Shown here: one piece after another, positions 1 to 13,156 of the stretch | Position numbering within the stretch: the first letter of the stretch is position 1 | How the letters are laid out: every line of letters starts with the position of its first letter | DNA from: Lycocorax pyrrhopterus obiensis | Lineage: Eukaryota; Chordata; Aves; Passeriformes; Paradisaeidae | Length of the DNA: 64,000 bases | Assembly (NCBI GenBank): GCA_014706295.1 | Contig: JACSVZ010000008.1 | Location: 20,749,659 to 20,813,658 of the forward strand | Direction: 5' to 3' | Made by a program: the position numbers and the translations under genes | Notes under the pieces: generated by a model | Seen by the model: only the letters and a program-made list of their open reading frames with translations | Told to the model about the DNA's origin: nothing | The model's database searches: none

Positions 1-3000
1 AGCTCTTGACAACAGTCACAAATATTTTGTGTATCACAGCATTAGTAAGTGCTGCTTGCTTTCTTCTTTAAGGATAAATTTCAAAAAAACCCATATAATT
101 TAAAATGAAAACTATTTTTATTGTAAAACCCAATATCAAATTTAATTTAAAATAACTGACTTCAGCTAAAAGGTAGCCTGGATTTTTGGACCAGTGCTTT
201 CTTCCTCTGAAAATTTATTTTACCTCATGCTGATAACTGTGCTTGAAATAGAAGCTGAAATCAAGTAGAGCATTTATATTTCTGCAGAATTTTTCCATGT
301 TAATGTTGGTTGGAGTAGGACTGGAAAATGGTTTTTTTGCAAAGAAGAGTAACAGGTTTTGTTCAAACTTGGAAAGTGATCTTTCTTGAGCCATCTGTTC
401 AGAGTAAAAGCAGCAGCAGACCCCCTCCAGATGATGACCATGAGCTGCTTGTCCAGAGCAGTCACCATTGCATATTGCCCTTGAAAATAAAAATTAAAAA
501 AATTCAATTCTGAATTTAGTTGGGTTTTTATATTTACAAATATGAATGCTTGTTTTTTTCATGCTGCTGACTCAGTAAACTTCACAAAGATAGCTTCCAC
601 CTCGTCAAATATTTAGTCTTTGTCATATGAAATTCATGTGACTCCTCTTATAACTACAGTAACCAAATTGTGTTAGAGCCTTTCTTTTATGTTTTATACC
701 CTTTAATTCTGATTTATAGCTGCTATAGATCACGTTGCAGTCTGATGTTGAAAATGGCTGTGACCTTTGAAAGAGGAGACAACCCTATAAATTTGCTGTT
801 GCAATGTTTTATACTAGTTTAAAGTAAATGCCAGATAAAGAGAGGCTTTAGTATGCCTGTAGAATATTCTTTTGCTTAAAAAACCACAAAAACCCCCAAG
901 TAATTTATTTTAGTCTTTTCTTTTTTAATAAAGGTGGGTGGGAGTATTTTTACTACAGGACAAACTGAGATGGCATATGCATACTGTTCTTTTGGGGCTT
1001 TTTTACCCGTAACTGGTGAAAGTAAAGTAATGATGGCTAGAAAATCCTTTTTGCTTCTTGACATGTTTTGGAACTGAAAAGGCTTTATAAATCTTTGTAT
1101 GTATTTACTACAGCACTATAGAAATGTTGTCCTTTCTATTGAGGAAACATTGGGGCACCTCTCCCATGTCCCACAAATAATGCATGTCCAGAAAGCAGAG
1201 CTTCTGTGGGTAGGCTGGGTTTCTTCTTCCACTTAAATTGAAGATGCAGAGAAAAACGCTCCCTAATATTTATGACAAAATAGAAGGTTTCTATTTTCTC
1301 TGTTATTTGTGATATGGTAGGATCATTATTAGTAAGGGTTAAGTGTTGAGTTTCAATTCTTTTGGTGATCTCATGATGTGGGCTATTTAGTGGTATGACT
1401 GAAATTATGAAGACATGCAATTTATTTTATACAAGCTACTGATACAGAACCTCAGTTTTCATTCAGCTCTTCTCTGTGATCCACTCCATTGCTGACTTTT
1501 CTTGTTATGCCTCCTGTCTTCCATTTGACACATACGCTTCATTTTATTGCTATTAAGATTCAGGATCCAATTATTTTTCAATGTAATGGAGGACATGGGC
1601 ACAATCCTTTAATTAAAAACAAACAAACCCTTTCCAGTACCTGTCTGTAATGTGGCATATGAGGAATTTCTTATGTATCACACCAGCCAGGCTTAGTCCG
1701 GTGTTCATAAAAACATGTAAAAATGTAAATGTGTAGAAATAGGAGAGTCACTGTAAGATGCTAGACTGTTCCTATTTCTTATACACCTTTGTTTTTTGGA
1801 GAAAAGAATCAGCTGACAGGGTCAAACACTGCCATATAAAATTAGACCGACTAAAAGAAATTAATCTTTGCAGCCCTGACTAATACATAATTTCACTCTT
1901 CTGCAGCAGCTGAGATTACAGCCTTTTCTATTTTGAGGTTTCTTAAGTATTTAAAGCCTTTGAAGTTTTTTGAAAATGCAGTCATGTCACTGCAATGTTT
2001 AAAGGAAAGTCTGCAGTTTTTTTAACACCTCGGATTTTTATTTTTCAAAAATGAGTTTAATTTTTAATAGTCGTTTCATCTTTGGATTTAGAAATGTGTT
2101 CTGTTCATGTTCAAAGCATCTTCTAATAAGATTACTGAGGTGACTTTGAGCAATGACCCTTGTCATCACATTAACTGATTCAGAAATTTGGTTCACACTG
2201 TTTCTAAATGTTCCTTTCCTGTGGGCTTTTAAAACAACTTTTTTTTAAAAGTTCTGGTAAATACAACCATAATTCCGTTCAAAACTATTTTTTAAAATCT
2301 AGGGGAAAAAAAGAAAAAAAAAGAAAGTGAAATATATATTTCATGAAAAAGTTAAGTCTATTTAAATCTACTTCTTTGAGACAGCCATCTCAACCATCTA
2401 AAAATAACCCTAAAGAAATGAGACTAGAACATTAATTTTCTTTGCCATTTTAACTCCATCTTATTTTTTACATAATAATATGAGGTAGATTTATATACTT
2501 TTATAAGAAATCTGAGGTCGATGCTAGATTTTATTGTAATCCTGAAGCTTATAAAAACATCAGAAAAGACACTGTCTAAATGAATGAAAGAAGATGTGCT
2601 TCAAAGGTAGTTAAACATTTTTCAAGCATAAGTGGTCCTTCCCTTCTGCAGATGAAATCAATGCATGTGACCACCCAAAGGCTCTTCTGACTTGCTGTGC
2701 AGAATGTAAAGAGGACGTTCTTCTCTTCATTCTCTTAATTCTGCCAGCCAGCCTCAGTGTTATAAAGCTGAAAACACGTGACCCTTAGATTATGATTCCT
2801 GTATCTGATTTTGCAAGTGGGCTGAATTTTGGGAATGATGGATTTCAGATCAATTATATATGAAATCAATAGATGACATGCAGACACCCGTCATGGAGAT
2901 TCAAATACTCTTTGACCTTATATATAATTCTTCATTACAGTATTTTGCTTTGTTTGAAAAGAGCCCAGATTCTAAGAACCAGAAATAGGTTAATCCTTCC

Positions 3001-6000
3001 CTGTTGGCTATATAACATTTGCATGCCACAATGTTGGCTTTGTACCAGAAGATTCAGCTCATGGTTGATGTATTTGAACAACAAATTATGTATTGTTGTT
3101 CTCAAATGCAAGAACTTAAATTATTAATTACTTTGAGTATTCACAAGTTGAGCATAAAATGGTACCCTTCAGTTCTTATAATAAAATTGAACTAATTCAC
3201 AATTAACTGAAATTTCTAAGAAAAACTCTTGATTAAATCCAGTCCACTCTGGACTTCATTAAGTGAGAGGTCTGTGCTGTTACTCCATTAGTTCCTTTCT
3301 GAAATATTCCTGTATCACTAAATAACTAGAGACTGTCCAGACAGCCTTTACTCTCATAACGTTAGTAATTAATCACTTAAACTGAAACAGAGTATAAAAA
3401 TTCTAATATAACAAACTTCATTCCTATCTTCTCCCATGAGTTAGAAAACACAGTCAGTGATTTCCTTTTACTCCACCAAACTGTGCCTAATGATGGAGCT
3501 GTAAAAGAAAGGTGTTACCAGATTTAGAAGAATAAAAGAAAGCCTTTTCTCTTTTAAACATGCTTTTTTCACAAATGCTGTGAAATGCAGTCAGTCTTTT
3601 CCTGGTGAGCCATGGCAGGCATGAAGCTGGATAATCTTTAACTCTTGAGAAATATTTTGCTTTAGACAAGATAATAGTCTTTTCTGATAAACTCTGCCAG
3701 CTGTGGCTTGCTAAGTTGAATGGTGTCCACAGGGCCTGTAAGGTTATTTTCTCTCACTTGCCTAATACATATAATGCACGTTCTGCCCTACTAAAGGTAC
3801 GTGAGTAGTTCTTTTCAATTAATTACATTGAGGAAGGATGGGCAGAACACATGCATAATGCACTACTAGCTAAAACTCCAATATGATTGCCTGTAATTTG
3901 TACCAACATGCCAGTTTTTAACATAAAAGTATAAATATCAAGATACTAGAAAGGCAGAATAGGCACCTTAATAAGCTTTCCATCTAGCATGTTGTTTTGA
4001 AGAAATCACTGAAGCCTTATTACAAAATGTGCTTTCAGTAATACAGAAAGGTTCCCATCATTAGAGAAGATATGCCAATGTTGGTATTAATTGAAATAGA
4101 GATTTTTTTTTCCCCAGGCTGTTTAGGCTGGCAAAAATGCTTTTGCCAGACTGTAACTACTTTATTTAGTTCCAAGTGTATCTTGCATTTCAAGTGGCAA
4201 CCTTGTTTCAAGCTTGTGGGACACAGTGTATATGCCAGATTTTCCAGTTTATTCTCAGCAAGGTTAACTGAAATTAGACCAACTGGACTAAATTACCCTT
4301 TCATATGGAAATTGTGTCACTGTTTAGATGTCAGAATAGGACATGTACAAAGGAGCTTAGTTCTTATACTGCTTTTCATAAAATAATGAATCTTGGAGCT
4401 CAGGGTTGAGGATCTCCTAGGTTGGCTTCAGAAACGAGGGAAATTAATTTTCTCCTCATCCTCCCTCTGCTGTACCCTTTGAAAAGTTGTAGTGACTTTT
4501 CTCACACCAAAATATGTTGTTGCCTTTTGTTTATTGTCAGCACTGCAGTGATGTGTTGCACCAACAGCAGAGGAGGGAGGAGCTGGATTGCTTCTGCTCT
4601 GCCAAGAATCCAAATATCTGTGGATAGAGAATATCAGCTGTAGTCAGGTTGCTGTTTTTTGAAGCCTCAAATATCTTGCCTGTTTTACTTTGAGGAATTT
4701 GAGTCAAGGGCAGTCCCTTGAGCCCTCAAACCTTTAGAGTGTCTGGTCAGGTTAGAAAAGAGCACTGCCAAAGTTTGGCTGCAACCTACTACCACAGTGT
4801 GCTACCAAAATTCTGCCATAGAGCATTAAAATTTCGAGGTTTATCAAATATTTTACTTCTTGGGAAAAAATGGATGATTTTTTAAGTGATACAATATTCA
4901 TGAAGCACAGGAGAATGTGCTGAAGCACATGATGCTGGGGAGTTTGAAGCAACTTTCAGCATCTGCTAAATTGCACCTAGTGTGAGATACTTCTTTATGC
5001 AATGCCAATTTTGGCATGGGTATTTTCCAATTTAATTTTTTTATACTGGAATCTGAGTTCAAAGTGCATCTTCTGCTATAGAGTTCCAATCAAAGGAAGT
5101 GCATCCATGGAAGCACGTTGTCCTGGATGAACAAGTAGATGCAGCTCTAAACAGTGGCATTGTGATGAAGAGGGTAAATCTTCAGTAGCAGCAATGCCTA
5201 GAATTGCTCATGGGAAAAAGCTGTACCTTTCTGAATTTAAGGTTTTTGCATCTCTATGTGCTTGTAGAAAATAAGTAAAAATACCATTAACTTCAGCAGG
5301 TGTCTTTCTTGACCATATCAAGTTCTATGATCCTAATATGAAGTTTCTGAAGTTCTGTTCTTTATTTTTCATTTTCATGTAATCTTTGTTAATCTTCAGT
5401 ACCAGAAGTTGTTGAATGATTGGAATAAATGTGCAGTCACCAGGTTTTGAAGTAGTGCTGGACTTCATGCTAGTCCAGCCTCCTCCTTTTCTGGATCAGC
5501 ACAAGGCTGCTCTGTAAACAGCCTCCGTGTCTTCAGTGGATCCTTGTGGACCCCGCAGCAGGAGAATGGTTTATTCATGGAGGTCTAGAGAAGTGAGGAG
5601 CTTGTACCTCACTGAACTTCATGGCAGGCACTAGCTCCAGGTTAGAAAACTGAAACCTCACCAAGTTGGACTACTAGTGTAATCTAGAAACCAGAGAAAA
5701 ATAACAAGTAACTGTTTGGTTCATTTTAACTGTTTGGGGAAATTATGATCATACCATTTACTGTACCCTCAAAGGGTGGTCAGCTCGCAACTACCACAGA
5801 TGTAACCTCTCACTATGACCTAGAAATGCCCCCCCAAAAAAGACATACAAGTGGCAAATTACAAAGGTCACACCCAACATGTTCACGTGGAGTGAGAGAA
5901 CTCTGCTGTAGTGATTGTGGAGCAGGGGAGCAGTGCCTGCTCTGTGGGAGTCCTCTCAACCAGGCAGCTCCAGTGATCCAGCAGCTTGTGGTTACCTGGC

Positions 6001-6810
6001 TTTGCTGAGTGCAGAGGGTGCTGTATTAGTTTCATTTCTGAGGTAGCAGAAGCATGGGCTGCTTGGGTCAAATCTTCATGCAGATTTGACAACATTAAAT
6101 AAAACTCAAGAAAGTTTTCTTGGCAGCTGCATTCAGCAGAACACTGAGTGCTACACACTTAGTTTTACTGGCTAATTTAAAGTCCCAAAATTCTGAATTA
6201 CATGAAACAATTGTAGTAGACTTTCTTCTTTCTTTTAAACTGCTTTATTTAAATGTAAGTAACAACAGCAGGTCTTTTATTCACAATAAAACACAAAGCA
6301 TGTTGTTCTTTTTCACTGGGCTTACTGTTTTTCAGTGAACATTTTTTTCATATTTGTGTGTATGCATAGAAGTCTGTTTTACTGTTTACCTGTCCACTTT
6401 CTTAGCCCTCTCTTCTAGAATTTATTAATTGAATATAGTAAGTAGATATTTTGTGCCTCCATTGTAAGATGTTAATCACTGATACCAGCAGGTACCACTG
6501 ATAAATAGCTCCAATACAGTTGTTGGATAATACAAACCCTTATTCACCAGCCTATATTCACACTGCTCAGAATCATTAATTAATCAAATAAACACCCTCA
6601 GATGCAGCAAATACTTTTGCCTCTATTCTGAAATCAGTACTGTATGAGGGTATGATCTGTTCAGTGAATTTAATTTATGAAAACAAACTACCAACCTTTA
6701 CTGTTATTTGTAATTTGTGTATCTTGTCCACTTCTTGGGCGTGTTTGTTTAAAAAATGCTCTCTAAATTAATCTGTTGCTTTTCTTTCTTGTGCCCTTTC
6801 CCTTTCCAAG
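1..6810 (+). other. CPEB3: CPEB3 intron (3' part)
   Basis: AT-rich sequence ending at the acceptor before 6811. No CPEB3 exon, RNA gene or recognisable transposon was found. A-rich runs occur at about 2306-2326. A less AT-rich patch at about 5450-5660 resembles nothing I can name. Short open frames here have no family signature. Confidence 0.8.
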
Positions 6811-6929
6811 GTTACGCCTTTCTGCTGTTCCAGGAAGAAAGCTCTGTACAAGCTCTGATAGATGCCTGTCTGGAAGAAGATGGAAAACTTTACCTATGTG
6901 TGTCAAGTCCCACAATCAAGGATAAACCA
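6811..6929 (+). CDS. CPEB3: CPEB3 exon (first in window): C-terminal half of RRM1
   Basis: 119 bases. The acceptor is ttccaag before GTTACGCC, and the donor after ..GATAAACCA is gtaagtag. Two bases complete a split Gly codon, then 39 residues run from YAFLLFQEES to TIKDKP. YAFLLF is the RNP1 strand of RRM1. The previous exon, carrying RNP2 of RRM1, was not found in 1-6810 and must lie outside. Confidence 0.92.
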
Positions 6930-9900
6930 GTAAGTAGCTTATGCCATGACACTTATGCTGGTTGCTAACCCATTTGCTGTTACTCTTTTCAGTTAATAAA
7001 TAAATAAAAAATACTTACAATTAATTACTTGTCATTTCGTGTTTCTGTCCTTGTTGTTACATTGAATTGACTTTCTGTATCAGCGTAATATGACTTTAAC
7101 ATTTGCTTTTTTCTGAAAAATGCCATGTTCAATTAACTTTTATATTTGATACTCCTGGTATGCATCAGGAGTGTGCATCCTTTCACAGTGTTAACTGTAA
7201 AACAATGGAGTGGTAATTTTTCATCTATATGATTTGAGAGAAAAGAAAGCCTCATGTGGTGAAATGAAGAAACTTACCCCAGCCAAATTAAGATCCAGAT
7301 AGCATCAAATATCCCCTGTATTTCATTAGGTTTTTAATTATTATTTTTTTAATTATTATTTTTTTATGCATTCAAAGCTAATCAATTTATAATTTAGGCC
7401 TCATTTACCTTATAGAAACTACACAGTAAAATCAACTACTGCAGACAGCTATAGCAGAATAAAAGACATACAGTAACCTGTTTTTATTTTTCACATCTCT
7501 AACATTCTTTAATGCTGGTCTTTTTTGTGCCTATGAAGATATACAGATAAGGTGAAAACTACAGACAAATGATGAGATAAAAAATGTGCTGCCTTTTGAA
7601 AGTACTATTAAAAATCGTGCACAGATGAATGAACAACCCAGGACTGCAGCACAGTGAGGGGGCTTGTGTGATTCCTAGGATCAAAAAAATGGATTTATGA
7701 ACAGCTTAATCTAAATAATTTGAGCAGTTTTTTTCTGTGTAATCTAAAGATTTCTTATCAGCTGTGTTGCTTGCTGCTCAATAGAAATAGGCACTCACAT
7801 ATTCTACAAATTCCTTTTGTATCCAAGCACAGAAATGAATTTTATCAGCTCATATCAGTGCTTTTAAATTTGTGGATCACTGTATGTGATTTCAGGAAAG
7901 CCAGAAGCCCAAACTGCAACTGTAATTGCACATATATGGTAAAATGTTCTGAAAGTCCTTTCACAGATTTCTTCCTGTGATGGCGATTAGGGGCAGGGAA
8001 TTAATGAGTGTAGGAGTTTGTGATGAGGAGATTTAACTCAAGCCTGGCCTCTAGAGGTGATAAATGAGTTGTCCCCCTTCTTTTGGACACTTGGATAAGC
8101 TACATTCTCAAATTGTCTTGATGCTTATACCACCAATTTACTGCTTTTGAAAAATTAAAATTTTGTTTTTAATTGTAGAAAGATTTGGCATTTTTTTCTT
8201 AATTTTAATTAAGTGGCCAAGTTCCTCTACTAAAAGTGATCCTTAATACAGGTGCAAATTCGACCTTGGAACCTAAGTGACAGTGACTTTGTGATGGATG
8301 GGTCTCAGCCTTTGGATCCAAGAAAAACAATCTTTGTTGGAGGAGTTCCACGGCCTCTCCGAGCTGGTGAGTAGAAGGAAAATGTAGGACATGTAGCAGA
8401 TTAAGTAGAAAAGATGAGGAAAGATACATAGTATCTGTAAAAGAACAGAAAATGGACCCTGTGTTTTCCAAAGATCACATCTTGATTTCTAACACAAGGA
8501 GTATCTTCCTGTTTACAAAATACAGTGAACATTTTTTAGCTTTTAAATAGGTTACTTATTAGAATTGCCAGTAGAAACAGTTTTCCTCAACTTTGCATAA
8601 TATCGTAGAACTTGGCTGATTTTTTGTAACATAGACCATCTTAATCCTAACCCTGATTTGTTTGCTGAGGTGCAGACAAAGTTTCTCTTCCCTTTGACTA
8701 CGAGAGCAGACCCTTTCCAAACCAATTCCAACCTCAGCTCTATGATTTCTGTTTCCCTTTTATTCAACCCTTACCTTAATTTTTCCATGGAGCTATGGAC
8801 GTGGCCTCTCAGCTATTGTCCAGAAGAAAAATTTCTCCCAAGCCAGATCTCTTGGTGGCCTCACATGGAAGACCATTTTCCAGACTCACTCCTAATGTAG
8901 CTTCTTTCCCTCAATTTTTTTTCTTCACCCTTAGCTCTTTTTCTTCACTTTTATTTGCAGAGCCATAGACAAGAGTCCTTTGCTTTTGGCCAGAGGGAAG
9001 ATTTATCCCAGAGGGAAGATTTATCCCAGCCCCCATTTATCCTGGCAGTCCCCATTTTGTTTTGAAGGCCCCATTTGAGCACTGCTCTCAATTGTAGCTC
9101 ATTTCTTTCTTCTAATCCTGACATTTTGTGTTAAATCTATTATATTTAACAATTGACTTCTTGCAGTTGAATTGGCAATGATTATGGACCGTTTATATGG
9201 AGGTGTCTGCTATGCTGGCATTGATACAGACCCAGAGCTGAAGTACCCAAAAGGTGCTGGCAGAGTGGCTTTCTCCAATCAGCAGAGCTATATTGCTGCT
9301 ATCAGTGCTCGCTTTGTCCAGCTCCAACACAATGACATTGATAAACGGGTAAGTAAAATAGCATGGAGCAGAATGGTTGTTACCAAACTGTACAGGTATT
9401 TAAAAAATCATTATTAGCATTGTGTTGGAGAACACTGTAAGTTCTGTTATTCAGATGACATTTGTCAGTTTTTTAAAGCTTATTTAAGCATCTAAAGCAG
9501 AGTGAAAAAATACTGTAAATATCCTAAATACCTGTTCAGCGCTAAACCCAGAAAATAGTTGATTATAAGATCATTTTTCCTTGGTTCTCTTTTGAATTCC
9601 ATAGCGTTTCCCAGCTTCTTTCTCCTTCTTTAGGTGTTTGCTCATTGTGCATCAATGGCTTTTAGTTTAGTGATTACTTTTGTAGCTTCTGACAGTTTTG
9701 CTATTCTTAGGCACCATTTTCTGTCAGTAGTGTAGGTCTAGACTTGAAGTCCCTAAAGCACAGGTTTATTTTAAATAAAATAGGTGATGCTCACCTCAGA
9801 AGTCTTGAGAATTATTTAACTAAAACCAAATGCCAAGAGATGCTTGAGAGGCAGAAGGGGGGAAATGAGATGGTTTTGTTCAGTCCATATGAAATCCCTA

Positions 9901-12471
9901 AAGGGCTTTTCAAATATGGAGTGAAGTTAACGGTATTCACTGAAGTTTGACTTGAACACATTAAAAGAAAACATTACTTACTTTCCAAAATTATTTTTTC
10001 TTCTTTAGATCTTCTGCCTTCACCTCTTGATTACACATACAAACAACACCCATGTCTTTGAGGGCTTTGCATTTAGAATTATTCAAAAGAACATACAGCA
10101 TGCACTGCTACTGTGCATTTTTCTGATAGGGATGGCTTGTTTTTTCCTTAATCTGGCATAAATTGTTTCTCCAGAAGTCAGTTTAACAGGTATTGGGTGT
10201 GTCTGTTATGTGTCCTATGCATATAAATCCACACAGCTGCAGAGTTCAAACTATTTTGACTTTGTCTTTACAAATCTGAATTGTACTTTTTGTCAGATTC
10301 GAGGAGGTCATGGAGTTACAAGTCCTCAAACAAGTTTTGTATGGTGCTTTACGCCATATTACATTAACTAAGACAAGGCTATCCCTAAACATTTCTTGTC
10401 CATTGGATTCTGAAAAATCTTCAGACAATTGAGAAGATGCCTTTGGAGTCTTAACCACACATTGAACCCTTTGAGATTTATATGTCAGCCATGCTTGCTA
10501 GGGGTTTCTTTTTAAGCTTTAGGGTAAAGCCACAAAAGGTGACTAGCTAGTAATTTTTTTCATTAATCTGTTCTTTTTTCACTTGGTGGACTGATAATTT
10601 AAGTTTATTTAATTATCTTTTATCTGTTTTTAAAATAGATTTATGTGTGAGTTTGAAGAAGTATGAAATCTCTTAATGAGTCCTTAAATCTTAGTTTTTA
10701 AATCTAATAGATTGAAATCCCTGAACTGTACAGCAAACATTCTTAAAATTATTTCACTAGTAACCAATGCAAGAAAAGATGAGGGGGAGAGAGAGAAAGA
10801 GACTCTATTTGAGACCTTCACAATTCATGTTTGGGAAATTTGAGTAGGTGGGGATCTAGAGCTGTGCTGGACATTGGACCTGCTTTCTTCCAATTTCATT
10901 TGAGACAGTGCTGTTTTATTTTACATGATGCTGCTAATTTTAGTGATATGGCATCTGATATGCAAAATGGCAGTTACTCAGACTTGTTCCATGCAATGCT
11001 AGTAGCAGGGTGTAATTAAAAAATAGATTGGCAGCCCTAGCTGTTCCTTAAGCGAGAAATATAACTCAATTTATAAGCTTTACTTCAAAGGAGTAACATT
11101 TGTTGACATGTGATCAGGATAAGCTGAAGTAAATTCAGCATAAAGCTTTTTTGTAGAATGTTTCTTGTCTTTCAGCTTACTATCTCATTCTGTGTTTCTT
11201 TAAATCTTTATGTATTTAAGCGTTGTTACTAGAGTAAGGTTTTCCTTGCAATATACAAATTGTGCCAGACTGGCACTTGTCCAGTTACAGCAACATTATT
11301 TATAATAAATGTATACTTCAATTTTTTCTATGTTTTCTAGTGCATTTGACTGTACTTAAACCACTTTATAAATAGCATCAGAGAGCCGTAAGAATTAGAC
11401 ATGCATGAACTCATGATTTCCCTGGAATGAATGAACACTCAATTTAAATGTGTAGGCACAATTCATAAGAACAGACTCAACTTCTGTAATAGCATTATTG
11501 CAAGTGCCTAGTCGTGCATCAGTCCTGCTGTGTTTGGCACAAATGCTTTAAAAACAAAAAGCATTCTAGCCCCAAGTTGTTTACAACTGAGTGTAGGACA
11601 AAAGTCAGCAGCTCTCCAGCCTATCTGTAATTGATGGCAAGGCCCCAGTTGGAACTACAATGAAACTTTATTGCACCTCAAGAGCTAAACATCTTTAGAT
11701 AGTGAATTTTGTCAACAAAATGGGGAGTACTTAATGCAAGTACGTTTAATTTTGTTTAATTTGAATCTCTTATTAGTCTAGTCCTACATTTTGCAAATCA
11801 CAAAAAAACCAAAGAGACAAAAAAAATCTTCTGTGGGAAAAAGCCTCTGAAACTCATCAGACCTCTGAAGTTTAAAAATATAATTTTGTTCTTTATAATT
11901 TTTTCTTCCTAAATACTGCTCTCATGGTCTGCCCCCATAACTCTATTCACATTCCTGGAGTTTCCTTAGTCGAAAAATCCTCGGAGATGCTATTTTTACT
12001 GTACTTTCATCTTAGTGCTTTCCCACACCTAACTTTTCCAAGGAATGTTGAATAGTTACGAAAGCACAACCTTCTTTCTTGAGATTTTCTGACAGGTAAA
12101 GTGCTTCGTATGAAAATTTAACTACCAACCTCTTGGGTTAATCCTGCATCAGTTGAAAACCTTCAGTAGAGCCAGAAAGAATTAAAATATGGTTAGCAAA
12201 AATTTGAAATGTTCTTACAGTTGTTTTCTTGTCCCTGGTGCAGGTGGAAGTGAAGCCATATGTGCTGGATGATCAGATGTGTGACGAATGCCAGGGCACT
12301 CGCTGTGGTGGAAAATTTGCTCCATTCTTTTGTGCCAATGTTACCTGTTTGCAGTATTACTGTGAATACTGCTGGGCCAGCATACACTCTCGTGCTGGGC
12401 GGGAGTTCCACAAACCACTGGTAAAGGAGGGAGGTGACCGGCCCCGCCACGTCCCGTTCCGCTGGAGCTGA
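6811..12471 (+). CDS. CPEB3: CPEB3, 3' part: four terminal coding exons (RRM1 end, RRM2, ZZ domain)
   Basis: Cytoplasmic polyadenylation element-binding protein of the CPEB2/3/4 group. The family binds U-rich 3' UTR elements and controls poly(A) tail length and translation, notably at synapses. Exons: 6811-6929, 8252-8366, 9167-9348, 12244-12471, 644 coding bases, with AG/GT at every junction and phases that close. In order they encode the RNP1 half of RRM1 (GYAFLLFQ), a linker, RRM2 (RNP2 KTIFVGGV; RNP1-like KGAGRVAFSN) and a Cys/His-rich ZZ domain ending VPFRWS-stop. That is about 213 residues, roughly 30% of the usual ~700. The N-terminal Gln-rich region and the start of RRM1 lie left of the window. 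CPEB2 and CPEB4 are nearly identical here. CPEB3 is chosen from the VPFRWS terminus as remembered and from the convergent BTAF1 neighbour. No frameshift or stop interrupts it. Confidence 0.92.
6930..8251 (+). other. CPEB3: CPEB3 intron, 1322 bases
   Basis: Spliceosomal GT-AG intron between the RRM1 and linker exons. It contains an imperfect AT-rich duplication at about 7331-7368 (taattattattttttt repeated). Nothing else recognised. Confidence 0.85.
8252..8366 (+). CDS. CPEB3: CPEB3 exon: inter-RRM linker and RNP2 of RRM2
   Basis: 115 bases after an aatacag acceptor, with donor gtgagtag. It encodes 38 residues from VQIRPWNLSD to VPRPLRA plus one base of a split Val. KTIFVGGV is the RNP2 strand of RRM2. 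The segment is very strongly conserved in the CPEB2/3/4 group. Confidence 0.93.
8367..9166 (+). other. CPEB3: CPEB3 intron, 800 bases
   Basis: GT-AG intron. It holds a perfect 18-base tandem duplication at 8991-9026. Nothing else recognised. Confidence 0.85.
8991..9026 (+). repeat. 18-base direct tandem duplication
   Basis: Two identical adjacent copies of cagagggaagatttatcc, followed by a partial third start (cag). Intronic; probably a replication-slippage product. Confidence 0.9.
9167..9348 (+). CDS. CPEB3: CPEB3 exon: body of RRM2
   Basis: 182 bases. The acceptor is cttcttgcag and the donor gtaagtaa follows ..GATAAACGG. After the split Val it encodes ELAMIMDRLYGG through HNDIDKR (60 residues), including the RNP1-like strand GAGRVAFSN. 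Confidence 0.94.
9349..12243 (+). other. CPEB3: CPEB3 intron, 2895 bases
   Basis: GT-AG intron before the ZZ exon. AT-rich, with a short AG-rich tract at 10785-10803. No exon-like coding segment seen between the RRM2 and ZZ exons. Confidence 0.85.
12244..12471 (+). CDS. CPEB3: CPEB3 terminal coding exon: ZZ zinc-binding domain and stop
   Basis: 228 bases, 75 residues and TGA at 12469-12471, after acceptor ctggtgcag. Candidate metal ligands by position in the exon are C13, C16, C21, C30, C35, C40, C43, H48 and H56, the cross-brace pattern of the CPEB ZZ domain. The end, RPRHVPFRWS, is unusually GC-rich (gaccggccccgccacgtccc) within AT-rich surroundings. Confidence 0.95.
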   Translation: MEVKPYVLDDQMCDECQGTRCGGKFAPFFCANVTCLQYYCEYCWASIHSRAGREFHKPLVKEGGDRPRHVPFRWS

Positions 12472-12505
12472 ACCCCGGCCGCACCCAGCAACAAGTACTG
12501 GAGTA

Positions 12506-12511
12506 AATAAA
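12506..12511 (+). promoter_or_regulatory. CPEB3: Proximal poly(A) signal AATAAA, CPEB3
   Basis: Canonical hexamer 35 bases past the stop codon. If used it would give a CPEB3 mRNA with almost no 3' UTR. Use is unproven. Confidence 0.35.
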
Positions 12512-12598
12512 ATTGAGTGAAAAGAGAGCGCTGCCTCAGGGCTTAGTGTTCTGGAAATCTGTGCATTCGTCCTCGACTTTAATGAAGATATGGGTCTT

Positions 12599-12623
12599 TT
12601 TATTACTATTATTATTATTATTT
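12599..12623 (+). repeat. (ATT)n microsatellite in CPEB3 3' UTR
   Basis: tattactattattattattattt, about seven units with one interruption. Confidence 0.85.
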
Positions 12624-13084
12624 ACAGTCACATTACTGAACTCAGTGTCCAGTATAATACAAACCGGCAGAGTGTAACTGTACTGATTTTGCACTTTGAT
12701 TCACACAAACATCTGCTTGGTACCTTAATTTCCTACACAAGACTTGTCACTAGTGACATTATGTAGACTGCCATTCTCATCAGTCTTCACTGGGCTGATG
12801 TGTATGTGATGAAGATTTTTTTATTGTAATTATAATTATTTTTATTTTTAAACTGGAGCATGCACTTATTTTCAGAAATTTAGACTTGCCCCTAGCAGAT
12901 GACTTACCAAAGGTAATATTCACAAGTAGGTGGCAGATGTAGCAAAAACTTAAACAGATATTCAGCAATCATTAGTTTGGGTCATTTAGAATAGTAATAA
13001 CCCTTAAAGAAAATAAGCCTTTAGTTGCTCTCCATTTTGACTTGTAAGGATGATACCTCATAAGCTGGATCAGACTTTTTTCTT

Positions 13085-13156
13085 TTGTTTTGCTGAGGGT
13101 TTTTTTTTTGTTCGTTTGTTTTGTTTTGTTGGGGTTTTTTTGTTTTGTTTTGTTAG
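13085..13156 (+). repeat. T/G-rich (TTTTG)n-like low-complexity tract in CPEB3 3' UTR
   Basis: Irregular runs of T3-10 split by single G or GGGG, for example gttttgttttgttgggg. In RNA this is a U/G-rich stretch of the kind bound by U-rich or GU-rich RNA-binding proteins, but no specific site is claimed. Confidence 0.8.

Noticed and set aside
5450..5660. GC-richer patch with ctagtccagcctcctcc, resembling part of a CR1
   Set aside because: Only a few words match; without library comparison the likeness is too weak to call.
1..6810. Search for the preceding CPEB3 exon (RNP2 of RRM1) and for the CPEB3 self-cleaving ribozyme
   Set aside because: Neither was seen. The ribozyme is known from mammals in a more upstream intron, so it is not expected here.
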